From JBHYDC01 sp051861205 (GTDB taxonomy: Bacteria > Pseudomonadota > Alphaproteobacteria > Rhizobiales > Pleomorphomonadaceae), in assembly GCA_051861205.1 (NCBI GenBank), contig JBHYDC010000021.1, forward strand, positions 1 through 64,000: a stretch of DNA of 64,000 nucleotides. The letters run 5' to 3'. The translations under genes and the position numbers were made by a program. Below, piece after piece: positions 32,829 to 40,965 of this stretch. The stretch's first letter is position 1. Each line of letters begins with the position of its first letter. The notes under the pieces are model-generated. The model was not told the origin of the DNA. It was given only the letters and a program-made list of their open reading frames with translations, and ran no database searches.

Positions 32829-34322
32829 TCAGGCTTGCGGCCGGTTCCGCCGCCGCCAGACGCCGTCGCGCGCCATGAGTTCCACGAGAATGCCTTCGCG
32901 CAAACCGCGATCGGCGACGCGCAGTTTTTCGCAGGGCCAGCGTTGGCGAATTGCTTCCAGGATAGCGCAGCCCGCGAGCACGAGATCCGCCCGGTCCGAG
33001 CCGATGCACGGGTTTGCAACGCGCTCGTCGAAACCCATTGTGACGAGGCGGTTCACGATGAGATCCACATCCGCCGCGTCGAGCCACACGCCGTCGACGC
33101 GCCTGCGATCGTAGCGCTTCAGGCCGAGGTGAATGCCCGCAAGCGTGGTGACCGTGCCGGAGGTGCCGAGCATATGCACCCTGCCCTCCGCGATCAGGGG
33201 CCCAACCTCGTCCATATCGCGGAAATCGGCCAGCATGTCCGAGACTTCGCCGACCATGGCTTCGAACACGTCTGGCGTCACCGACACGCCGCCGTGGCGC
33301 TCGGACAGCGTGACCACGCCGACGGGCAGCGACGTCCACGCCTTGATGAAGCGGGTGAGCGCAAAACCCCGCGCTTCGCCGCGCTCGCGCAGGTCCAGCC
33401 AAACAAGTTCGGACGAACCGCCGCCGATGTCGAAAAGAAGTACGCCTTCCGCGCGGGCGTCGACCAACGTCGCACAACCGGCAACGGCAAGCCGGGCCTC
33501 GGTCTCGCGGTCGACAATCTCAAGCGCGAGGCCGGTTTCGGCGTGCACGCGGTCGAGGAAGATCTGGCCATTCTCAGCGGCACGGCAAGCCTCGGTCGCG
33601 ACAAGCCGCATGCGGCGCACGTTGAGTTCGGCCATCTTGTGACCACAGACGGCCAGCGCATCCACGGCGCGGTCCATGGCCGCTTCGGACAGGCGGCCCG
33701 AGCGGCCGATGCCCTCGCCCAAGCGGACGATACGCGAGAAGGCGTCGACGACGCGAAAGCCGCGCTCCTGCGGTTCGGCGACCAAGAGACGGCAGTTGTT
33801 CGTGCCGAGATCGAGCGCGGCATAGAGCGGGCCGTTGGCTATCCGCCGGGATCGCGGGGCGATCAGGGCGGGAGCGGGCGTGCCGTTCTGGCCGGGTATC
33901 GGGTTGCCGCCGGTTCTTGGGGGAGGTTCCAGCGCCGGGTCCACGCAGCGGTCGGGACCGCGACGACGATCGCCATCCCGGGCGCGCGCCTTAGCGGGAT
34001 CGCCGGGCGGATGGGAATGGCGCACGCCGCGCATGGCCTCAGCCGGCGGCGCGCGTTTCGGTTCGCGGCGATCCTGGCCACGGCCACGGCGAGGGGGTTT
34101 GCCATCCCCGGACTTTTCCGGCGACTTGGCAATCTTGGACTGCGCGGGACTGCGTTCGGACTGTTCGGCGCCGCCGGCGGCCAAGGCAGCGCGGCGTTTG
34201 CGGCGCCGTCGCGCCGCACGCTTGGAAAGCCCTCCCGGAGGATGCTCCGGCTCATGATGAACCGGCATACCGTCCTCGGGCGCAAGATCCGCGCGACTGG
34301 TCGTGTCGCCCGCGTCACTCAC
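32829..34322 (-). CDS. Ppx/GppA phosphatase with a long basic N-terminal extension
   Basis: A 497-residue exopolyphosphatase/pppGpp phosphatase-type protein. The ASKHA core begins at about residue 165 with LYAALDLGTNNCRLLVA, and the second phosphate loop is LLFDIGGGSSELVWL; MLGTSGTVTTLAG is the third. Before it lies a disordered stretch rich in Arg, Lys and Pro (SKRAARRRRKRRA and more). The start is GTG at 34322: GGAG lies seven bases before it, whereas ATG starts at 34376 and 34412 have no signal. Co-transcribed with rlmE. It may act on polyphosphate or on pppGpp; the sequence does not decide. Confidence 0.88.
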   Translation of the reverse strand: MSDAGDTTSRADLAPEDGMPVHHEPEHPPGGLSKRAARRRRKRRAALAAGGAEQSERSPAQSKIAKSPEKSGDGKPPRRGRGQDRREPKRAPPAEAMRGVRHSHPPGDPAKARARDGDRRRGPDRCVDPALEPPPRTGGNPIPGQNGTPAPALIAPRSRRIANGPLYAALDLGTNNCRLLVAEPQERGFRVVDAFSRIVRLGEGIGRSGRLSEAAMDRAVDALAVCGHKMAELNVRRMRLVATEACRAAENGQIFLDRVHAETGLALEIVDRETEARLAVAGCATLVDARAEGVLLFDIGGGSSELVWLDLRERGEARGFALTRFIKAWTSLPVGVVTLSERHGGVSVTPDVFEAMVGEVSDMLADFRDMDEVGPLIAEGRVHMLGTSGTVTTLAGIHLGLKRYDRRRVDGVWLDAADVDLIVNRLVTMGFDERVANPCIGSDRADLVLAGCAILEAIRQRWPCEKLRVADRGLREGILVELMARDGVWRRRNRPQA

Positions 34323-34443
34323 ACTGTTTCTCCGGCACGCCGCGCGAACCCAAACCGGCTCCAGCGCGTTATGCATCCCATGTTGTCCAGAGAAGCGTAA
34401 CAGGGGTGGCACGGGAAGGCAAAGGCCGGTTAAGGAGAAGCCG

Positions 34444-35106
34444 TCAGCGTAGCGGCTTGCGCCCGCAGTAGTGAACGCGCCAACCTTCGCGCAAGCCGCC
34501 GAAAATATCAGCCGCCCGGCAGCGTTGCCGAGTGTCTCTCGGCTGCTCCGTCGCGTCGAATTCGGCGGTTATGCATTCGAGATCCGGGAAGAGTTGTTTC
34601 AGACCATCGGGCGTGAAGCGGAAGAAGTCCTCAGGCGTCGGCTCGTAGCGTGTCGTGAAAATCGTCGTGTGAAAGGTGAAGCCGCCGGGCTTCAGCATGC
34701 GCGAAATCTCGGCCGCCACACGCCATGGCGTGCGGAGGTATTCGATGGCATCGATCGAGAAGATGGCGTCGTAAATGGCCGGTGCCCGATCGCGAAGGTG
34801 CGGGGTGAGGTCAACGGGCACGCCGTCGTCGACCACGGACAGGAAGTCGTAAGCCACGGCGTCGCCGGCCCATGGACGGTGCCCACCGTTCTGGCGGCCG
34901 ATTTCGAGCACATTCAAAACGTGGCCGTGTGCCTTGATATGACGACAGAAAGTTGTCTCGGCCCTAGATTGTTTCGCGGCACTTCCTGCCACGTTTTGTT
35001 CTGCTGTCCGGGCTGCGATCAACGAGCCGGCCGGTTCCGGATCCCTGGCTTTGAACAATTTCAGGCCAACGCCAAGTTGGTGACGCAATACGTCGACTGC
35101 GCTCAT
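34444..35106 (-). CDS. Class I SAM-dependent methyltransferase
   Basis: A 220-residue methyltransferase of the Methyltransf_11 kind. The SAM-binding strand LNVLEIGRQNGG stands in place of the usual VLDxGxGxG; then DAIFSIDAIEYLRTPWRVAA and ISRMLKPGGFTFHTTIF are the post-I motifs, and EDFFRFTPDGLKQLF is a familiar downstream segment. These resemble enzymes acting on small molecules or glycolipid heads; the substrate is unknown. It stands alone with its own 5' region. Confidence 0.8.
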   Translation of the reverse strand: MSAVDVLRHQLGVGLKLFKARDPEPAGSLIAARTAEQNVAGSAAKQSRAETTFCRHIKAHGHVLNVLEIGRQNGGHRPWAGDAVAYDFLSVVDDGVPVDLTPHLRDRAPAIYDAIFSIDAIEYLRTPWRVAAEISRMLKPGGFTFHTTIFTTRYEPTPEDFFRFTPDGLKQLFPDLECITAEFDATEQPRDTRQRCRAADIFGGLREGWRVHYCGRKPLR

Positions 35107-35361
35107 CGCGGTTCCCTCCAGTCCGATCTATTTTGATCGGTGCGGGCGTTCCCATTCTCCGGTTCAATGCGGAGCTTTATTTTTACAAGACTCTCGGGGG
35201 CGACAGGTTCACGTCATCCACCGTGCGTGCGATAATAATCCACTCAATCTCGCCAACTTTGCAAGGTAAAATAGCTAAATCAGGTGATAGATTATCGCTG
35301 TTTCATCATTGGTTTTATCTATATTTCTTCCCTTTGGATTTCGAAGCGGGAGTTCTGGTCT

Positions 35362-35685
35362 ATGGCAATCCAAAATAGACTACAACTTTCGAGCTTGGTA
35401 TCCGCTCCAGGATCGGCTTTGCTATTAGTGGCGGTGATTGCTCCGCCGCTTTGGGCGCAAGAACAGCTTCCAATCGGGCCGCCACCTTCCCCGCCACCGA
35501 TCGTGCAATATGTGCCCTCGGCCCCTGTTCAGCCCGGACTGCCTATCCCCCGTTCAGGGCCGAGGACATCCACCGTTGAGCCGATTACGCCGGATCGACC
35601 GAGTTCGGTGATCGATTCGTGCCGGGCCCGCATCGCCCGGCCTGATGACCCTGGCGAACCGGCCTATTGCCGGCCGCTGCGCTGA
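35362..35685 (+). CDS. Small exported proline-rich protein
   Basis: A 107-residue protein with a signal peptide (SSLVSAPGSALLLVAVIAPPLWA) and a mature part rich in proline (LPIGPPPSPPPIVQYVPSAP). Two cysteines near the C-terminus (SCRARI and YCRPL) could form a disulfide. I do not recognise a family. GGGAG lies nine bases before the ATG at 35362. The upstream 250 bases are A/T-rich and probably carry its promoter. Function unknown. Confidence 0.6.
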   Translation: MAIQNRLQLSSLVSAPGSALLLVAVIAPPLWAQEQLPIGPPPSPPPIVQYVPSAPVQPGLPIPRSGPRTSTVEPITPDRPSSVIDSCRARIARPDDPGEPAYCRPLR

Positions 35686-35696
35686 TCGGCGCGGGG

Positions 35697-36344
35697 TCAA
35701 TCCACCTCGTCATGCGGGACGATGTGCGTTTCCAAGAGCGCGGCCGACACCCATTCCTTCATCGCGGAATGGTTCATGATCGCCTGGACATAGGCGCCTT
35801 CCACGTCGCCGAGCGGGACGTTGTAGGTGATGAAGCGCGTGACGACGGGCGCATAAAAAGCATCGGCGATCGTGAAGCGGCCGAACAGGAACGGCCCGCC
35901 TTTGCCGTGAGCTTGGCGAGCATCCCGCCAAATCTCAGTGATCCGCGCGATATCGGCATCCACGGCGGCAGGCCGGGGGCGATCGGCCGGCGGGCGGCGA
36001 ATGTTCATCGGCAGGTGATTGCGCAGGGCGCCGAACCCGGCGTGCATTTCCGCCGAGACGGACCGGGCGACGGCGCGGGCGGCAACGTCATCCGGCCAAA
36101 GGCCAGCCGCCGGCGCTTTTTCGTTCAGATATTCGGCGATGGCGATCGTGTCCCAAACCGCGATTTTGCCGTCGACCAGGGCGGGAACGCGGGCGGCCGG
36201 GGTGTACTTCAGCGTCTCGCTGCGAAACTCCGGCGTATCGAGGAGGACCATCACCTCCTCGAAGGCAAGGCCGGACGCCTTGGCAACCAGCCAAGCACGC
36301 AAAGACCAGGACGAATAGTTCTTGTCGCCGATGATGAGTTTCAT
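35697..36344 (-). CDS. Glutathione S-transferase family protein
   Basis: A 215-residue GST. The thioredoxin-like N-terminal domain has the candidate catalytic Ser in YSSWSLRAWL and the cis-Pro loop AARVPALVDG, then IAEYLNEK as the glutathione gamma-glutamyl anchor. The helical C-terminal domain follows (LFGRFTIADAFYAPVVTRF). Similar proteins are annotated as maleylacetoacetate isomerase- or YfcF-like; the substrate is not evident. Downstream of holC by 25 bases and probably in the same transcript. Confidence 0.9.
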   Translation of the reverse strand: MKLIIGDKNYSSWSLRAWLVAKASGLAFEEVMVLLDTPEFRSETLKYTPAARVPALVDGKIAVWDTIAIAEYLNEKAPAAGLWPDDVAARAVARSVSAEMHAGFGALRNHLPMNIRRPPADRPRPAAVDADIARITEIWRDARQAHGKGGPFLFGRFTIADAFYAPVVTRFITYNVPLGDVEGAYVQAIMNHSAMKEWVSAALLETHIVPHDEVD

Positions 36345-36369
36345 TTTGCAGGCCGCCTCCTTGCGGCCG

Positions 36370-36822
36370 TCAGGCTTTCTTTTCCCAGATGCCGCGATCG
36401 TTTTGCAGCCAATAGGTGACGGTGTGACCGGCTGATTTCAGTGTTTTCCAATGCGCCCGCGCCTCGTCGAGCGCTTCGGGATCGTTGCCGTCGAACAGGA
36501 GCACGATCCGTTCATAGGGCGAGGCATCGGCCGGCGGTAGTGCCCGGTCGACGATGAAGCGCACGGTGGCGCCGTTGGGATTGGCGCTATCGGTGGTCAG
36601 GAACACGGGCTGCTCCGCTTCGAAACCGTCGGCGGAGGTGCCGTGGGCAAGAAAAGCGTCATCGGCGAAGGTCCAGAGGTGGCTGTCGATCGCTTCCATC
36701 CGCTCAAGCGAGCCGGTTTGCACGACGGCACGCCAGCCGCGCTGCAAGGTCTTGGTGAGAAGAACGGGCAGAACGGCTTCCAGCGGCTGTGCGCCGAGCT
36801 GATAGAAGAGCACCTCCGACAT
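36370..36822 (-). CDS. holC: DNA polymerase III subunit chi
   Basis: A 150-residue HolC, which links the clamp loader to SSB. It starts with VLFYQLGAQPLEAVLPVLLTK, then RGWRAVVQTGSLERMEAIDS HLWTF, LPHG-like FLAHGTSAD and a C-terminal W at YWLQNDRGIW, all typical. One base separates its ATG from the stop of a 55-residue membrane protein, so translation is probably coupled. pepA-holC adjacency is conserved among alphaproteobacteria. Confidence 0.95.
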   Translation of the reverse strand: MSEVLFYQLGAQPLEAVLPVLLTKTLQRGWRAVVQTGSLERMEAIDSHLWTFADDAFLAHGTSADGFEAEQPVFLTTDSANPNGATVRFIVDRALPPADASPYERIVLLFDGNDPEALDEARAHWKTLKSAGHTVTYWLQNDRGIWEKKA

Positions 36823-36823
36823 A

Positions 36824-36991
36824 TCACCAACCCATCATCGCGTCCGCCGCCAGGATCAGCGCGAACAGGGCGAAGGTGCCGGTGAAAAGCACGCGCGGCG
36901 ACGGCGTTCGCCCCGTGAGCCACCGCCCGCCGAAGCGGACCGCGACGAAGGACAGCGCCAGCACCAGAACGGCCTTGATCAAAAACCGCAT
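36824..36991 (-). CDS. 55-residue membrane protein between pepA and holC
   Basis: A short frame reading MRFLIKAVLVLALSFVAVRF, a polar turn (GRWLTGRTPSPR) and a second hydrophobic helix (TFALFALILAADAMMGW). It starts nine bases after the pepA stop and ends one base before the holC ATG, which is exact operon packing and argues for a real gene. I do not recognise a family; the two-helix form suggests an inner-membrane microprotein. Confidence 0.6.
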   Translation of the reverse strand: MRFLIKAVLVLALSFVAVRFGGRWLTGRTPSPRVLFTGTFALFALILAADAMMGW

Positions 36992-37000
36992 GGCGCGCGC

Positions 37001-38497
37001 TCAGCTCTCATAATGGTCGCGCACCAGACGGTCGAGCAGTCGCACGCCGAAGCCGGAGCCCCAGGAGCGGTTCACGTCGGAATCGGGGCTCGCCATGGCG
37101 GTTCCGGCGACGTCGATATGCGCCCAGGGCGTATCATTGACGAAGCGCTTGAGGAACTGCGCCGCCGTGATCGCCCCGCCGTAGCGGCCGCCGGTGTTCT
37201 TCATGTCGGCGAAGCGGCTGTCGATCTGCTTGTCGTAATCCGCGCCGAGCGGCAAACGCCAGAGCTTTTCGCCGGTGGTCGTTCCCGCCGACGCAAGGCG
37301 TTCGGCCAGTGTGTCGTCGTTGGAGAAGAGGCCGGCATATTGCGTGCCGAGAGCGACCATGCAGGCGCCGGTGAGGGTGGCGAGGTTCACCATGAACACC
37401 GGCTTGAACCGGTCTTGGCAGTACCAGAGCGCATCCGCCAGCACGAGCCGGCCTTCGGCGTCGGTGTTGATCACCTCGATCGTCTGACCGGACATGGAGG
37501 TCAGGATATCGCCGGGGCGGTAGCTGTTGCCGTCGGGCATGTTTTCCACAAGGCCGAGGATGCCGATGGCATTCACGCGCGCCTTGCGGCCCGCCAGAGC
37601 GCGGATCGTGCCGATAACGGCGGCAGCGCCACCCATGTCGCCCTTCATGTCCTCCATGCCCTGTGCGGGCTTGATGGAGATGCCGCCGGTGTCGAACACC
37701 ACGCCTTTGCCGATGAAGGCGATCGGCTGCGCGCCCGCGTCCCCGCCGTTCCAGCGCATGATGGCCATGCGGGCGGGACGCACGGATCCTTGCGCGACGC
37801 CGAGAAGCGCGCCCATGCCGAGGGTCTTCATATCAGCGTCGGTGAGGATTTCCACCTCGACCCCAAGAGCGGCGAGGCCGCGAGCCTCCTCCGCGAACTC
37901 CACGGGACCGAGGATATTGGGCGCCTCGTTGACGAGATCGCGGGCCAGATCGACGCCGGCCGCCACGTGCGAAAGACCCGACCAGGCCTTGTCGGCGGCG
38001 CCGGGATCGTCGACGCCGATGGTGATCGCGGCGGCGGGGGCCGGTTCGTCTTTCTTCTTCGTCCTGTGCTTATCCCACTCATAGGCGCGAAGCCGCATGC
38101 CGAGTGCGAATTCGGCGGCAAGCTGCGGGTCGAACGCCACGCCGTCCGCCCGGTCCAAGAGGATGGTGACCTCCTTGGCCTTGGCATCCTTGATCCTACC
38201 CATCACGCTGCCGCCAAGCTTCATGACGCTGTCGGCGGAAAGTTCGGCAAGCGCGCCGAGGCCGACAATGATTACCCGGTCGAGCGCGACGCCGGCGGGC
38301 GCGACGACGTCGAGCGCGGACTGCGCCTTGCCCTTGAAGGCGGTTGCGGTGATGGCACGGTCCAGCGTTCCGCCGGTCGCTTCCATCACCGCACGAGCGT
38401 GCGGCCCGGCGGCGTTGTCGCCGTCGACGAACACGACGACAACGCCTGCCGCTGGCACCGCGGGCTTGGCAAACGAAATGGTGGGGAGCGCTACCAT
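37001..38497 (-). CDS. pepA: Leucyl aminopeptidase
   Basis: A 498-residue M17 cytosolic aminopeptidase with two metal ions. The family signature NTDAEGRLVLADAL is present, with upstream ligands in GKGVVFDTGGISIKPAQ and the catalytic DMGGAAAVIGT region. The C-terminus GSGFGVRLLDRLVRDHYES is normal. AGGA stands ten bases before the ATG at 38497 and only two before the ATG at 38506, so 38497 is chosen. In several bacteria PepA also binds DNA. First gene of pepA-microprotein-holC-GST and divergent from lptF. Confidence 0.96.
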   Translation of the reverse strand: MVALPTISFAKPAVPAAGVVVVFVDGDNAAGPHARAVMEATGGTLDRAITATAFKGKAQSALDVVAPAGVALDRVIIVGLGALAELSADSVMKLGGSVMGRIKDAKAKEVTILLDRADGVAFDPQLAAEFALGMRLRAYEWDKHRTKKKDEPAPAAAITIGVDDPGAADKAWSGLSHVAAGVDLARDLVNEAPNILGPVEFAEEARGLAALGVEVEILTDADMKTLGMGALLGVAQGSVRPARMAIMRWNGGDAGAQPIAFIGKGVVFDTGGISIKPAQGMEDMKGDMGGAAAVIGTIRALAGRKARVNAIGILGLVENMPDGNSYRPGDILTSMSGQTIEVINTDAEGRLVLADALWYCQDRFKPVFMVNLATLTGACMVALGTQYAGLFSNDDTLAERLASAGTTTGEKLWRLPLGADYDKQIDSRFADMKNTGGRYGGAITAAQFLKRFVNDTPWAHIDVAGTAMASPDSDVNRSWGSGFGVRLLDRLVRDHYES

Positions 38498-38693
38498 GGT
38501 GATCATATCCTGAAAGGTCTGGAAAAGCAGCGGCGGCGGGGTTGCAGGCGTGTCCGCGCGTCACGTTCGGGCCACAAGGTGGCGCTTATCGTTGCACCGG
38601 GCAAGAACCCTCTTGCGGACATGACCTCGCCGGGCGACACAGAGTCGACCGGAAACGGTACATCAAGCCGCATCGCAGGCAGGCGAACGCTGA

Positions 38694-39872
38694 ATGGGAC
38701 TACTTGGACGCTATGTGTTCAGACGCGCGCTTTTTGCGTTCGTTGCAGCCGTGGTGACCCTGAGCGCCATCGCTTGGGTCACCCAAGCCTTGCGCAAGTT
38801 CGATCTTGTGACGGCGAAGGGCCAAGCGCTGCTTGTTTTCTTCGGCATGACCATGCTGGCCCTGCCCTCTCTGGTCGTGATCGTGGCGCCGTTCGCCCTC
38901 GTGCTGGCCATGCTGATTGTGCTGAACGGGCTGCACACCGATAGCGAATATGTTGCGATGAACGCGGCGGGGGTTTCGAGCCGCCAGATTCTGGTGCCGT
39001 TCCTGGCGCTTGGAATTTTGGTCGCCGCAATCGTCACATGGATGAACCTTTGGTCGGGGCCCCAAGCGTTGCGTCATCTGCGCGACCTTACGAACATCGT
39101 CCGGGCCGACGTGGTGGCGAATGTGGTTCAACCCGGCCGCTTCATGGATATCGACGACAATTTCATGTTCCATATCCGCAACCGGGCGGGTGATGGCTCG
39201 TTGCAGGGTTTGTTCATCTACGATTCTCGTGATCCGGCGTTCATCTTCACTTACACGGCCGAGCGCGGGCGCGTGGCTGAACTCGCCGGCCGCAACATGG
39301 TGATCATGGAGAACGGCACGCTGGAGCGCACCCGCCGGATCGACGGCTCCAGCACATTCGTGGCCTTCGGGTCCTACGCCTTTGATCTCAGCGATCTGAT
39401 GAAGGACGATAGCAAAAGAGCTTACAAGTTCAACGAGATGACGATCGGGCACTTGCTCTCGACGCCGGCGCACGATCCCCAGAGGGTGAAGAACGAGAAC
39501 GGATTCCAGTCCGAAATCCTGAACCGGATCGCTGCCCCCCTCTACCCGATCGCGATGGTATTTGCGGTGTTTCTCTTCCTCGGATCGCCCCGCACCACGC
39601 GCACCGGCCGCGCCGGCGCCGCTTTGACCGCTCTTGCGGTTGCCTCATTGATCCGGGTAGTCGGATTTGGTTTGGCGGGCATTGCAGGAACGGCCGTGCC
39701 GCTTGAAACGATTCTGATCGTTCCGCTGTTGCTGACGCTTCTGCTCGGCGGACTGGTTCTCGCCGGCTGGCAGCCGCGCGCGCCCCGCGTATTCGGCGCG
39801 GTAGCCGACGGCCTTGGCGCCGCTGGAGCCTGGATGCTCGCGCGCAGCGGCTTTGCCAAGGGCGTTTCATGA
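38694..39872 (+). CDS. lptF: LPS export ABC transporter permease LptF
   Basis: A 392-residue inner-membrane permease of the LptB2FG complex, which extracts LPS and passes it to LptC/A/D. It has the YjgP/YjgQ layout: N-terminal hydrophobic helices (FVAAVVTLSAIAWVTQALRKFD; TMLALPSLVVIVAPFALVLAM), the periplasmic beta-jellyroll (NFMFHIRNRAGDGSLQGLFI), then three C-terminal helices. Its stop overlaps the lptG start as ATGA. First gene of the lptF-lptG-lptD-surA-pdxA-rsmA run. Confidence 0.95.
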   Translation: MGLLGRYVFRRALFAFVAAVVTLSAIAWVTQALRKFDLVTAKGQALLVFFGMTMLALPSLVVIVAPFALVLAMLIVLNGLHTDSEYVAMNAAGVSSRQILVPFLALGILVAAIVTWMNLWSGPQALRHLRDLTNIVRADVVANVVQPGRFMDIDDNFMFHIRNRAGDGSLQGLFIYDSRDPAFIFTYTAERGRVAELAGRNMVIMENGTLERTRRIDGSSTFVAFGSYAFDLSDLMKDDSKRAYKFNEMTIGHLLSTPAHDPQRVKNENGFQSEILNRIAAPLYPIAMVFAVFLFLGSPRTTRTGRAGAALTALAVASLIRVVGFGLAGIAGTAVPLETILIVPLLLTLLLGGLVLAGWQPRAPRVFGAVADGLGAAGAWMLARSGFAKGVS

Positions 39873-40957
39873 TGGCGTGGAGCCTCTACCGCTATTTCGG
39901 CGGCCTTTTCCTGAGGTGGACGCTGGGCATCTACCTTGGCGCGGTGCTCCTGGTGTTCCTGATCGACTGCATGGAGCTTGCCAGGACCGAATCCGATAGA
40001 GCCGGCTCGGTTCTGTCGCTTCTGGTCGTTTCGGCGCTGCGGGTTCCGCTCATCACCGAACAGATCATCCCGTTTGCGGTGCTGATCGGTTCGATCGCGG
40101 CGCTCGTGACCCTGTCCAGGCGCTCGGAGTTGGTGGTCAGCCGCGCGGCGGGTCTTTCGGTGTGGCAGTTCATCGCGCCGGGGTTGGTGGTCGCAGCCGG
40201 GATCGGCGTGTTCGGCACGCTTGTCTACAATCCGCTGACGACGACGCTCAAACGTGAATCCGACCGGTATGCGTCGGCCGCGTTCGGGCGAAAATCCTCG
40301 GTGATGACGGACGTCTCCAGCGAATCATGGCTGCGGCAACGCACCGACGATGGCGAAGCTGTGCTCAAGGTGGCCGGTATCGCGGACGAAGGCCGGACTA
40401 TTCTTCAGCCGATTTTTTGGATTTTCAACAAAAAGGGTGTGCTTTCCGAACGGGTCGAGGCGGGTATCGGCGAGTTGGACGGCGATCGGTGGCGGTTGAG
40501 CGACGTTACGGTCGTCGATACCAGCGGCACGCCTAAGAAGCTGAAAACATATGATATTCCGACGAAGCTAGGCTCGGACCAAGTGCGCGGCCGGCTTGGT
40601 TCACCCGATGCCGCGTCCTTCTGGCGGCTGCCCTCCATCATCACGAAGGCAACGGCGGTCGGACTTCCGCCGTACAGGTTTCTTTTGCAATTTCATGTTC
40701 TTTTATCGAGGCCGTTCTTGCTCATGTCGATGGTGCTGATCGCGGCGACTGTTTCTTTGGGAATGTCACGCGCCGGAGGCACCGGACGAATGATTCTCGG
40801 TGGCGTGAGCGCTGGCTTCGTGCTTTATGTCGCGACAGAGATTTCGCGTGATTTGGGTAGCGAAGGTCTTGTTCCACCAGCCTTAGCGGCTTGGGCGCCA
40901 GCGGTGGTGGCAATGTTGTTTGGATGCACGATCTTGTTGTTCCGGGAGGACGGTTAA
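39869..40957 (+). CDS. lptG: LPS export ABC transporter permease LptG
   Basis: A 362-residue partner of LptF with the same layout: LGAVLLVFLIDCMELARTES in the first helix region, EQIIPFAVLIGSIAALVTLSRRSELVVSRAAGLSVWQF (a family signature containing the coupling helix), a periplasmic domain and C-terminal helices ending ALAAWAPAVVAMLFGCTILL. Overlaps lptF by four bases; the lptD start follows almost at once. Confidence 0.95.
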   Translation: MMAWSLYRYFGGLFLRWTLGIYLGAVLLVFLIDCMELARTESDRAGSVLSLLVVSALRVPLITEQIIPFAVLIGSIAALVTLSRRSELVVSRAAGLSVWQFIAPGLVVAAGIGVFGTLVYNPLTTTLKRESDRYASAAFGRKSSVMTDVSSESWLRQRTDDGEAVLKVAGIADEGRTILQPIFWIFNKKGVLSERVEAGIGELDGDRWRLSDVTVVDTSGTPKKLKTYDIPTKLGSDQVRGRLGSPDAASFWRLPSIITKATAVGLPPYRFLLQFHVLLSRPFLLMSMVLIAATVSLGMSRAGGTGRMILGGVSAGFVLYVATEISRDLGSEGLVPPALAAWAPAVVAMLFGCTILLFREDG

Positions 40958-40965
40958 CGTTGGTT

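Noticed and set aside
32022..34400. Open frame of 792 codons on the plus strand
   Set aside because: It covers rlmE and the Ppx/GppA gene in antisense. Both minus-strand genes show complete family motifs; the long frame is a codon-bias effect.
37013..38944. Open frame of 643 codons on the plus strand
   Set aside because: Antisense to pepA and running into the start of lptF in another frame. No signal or motif is present.
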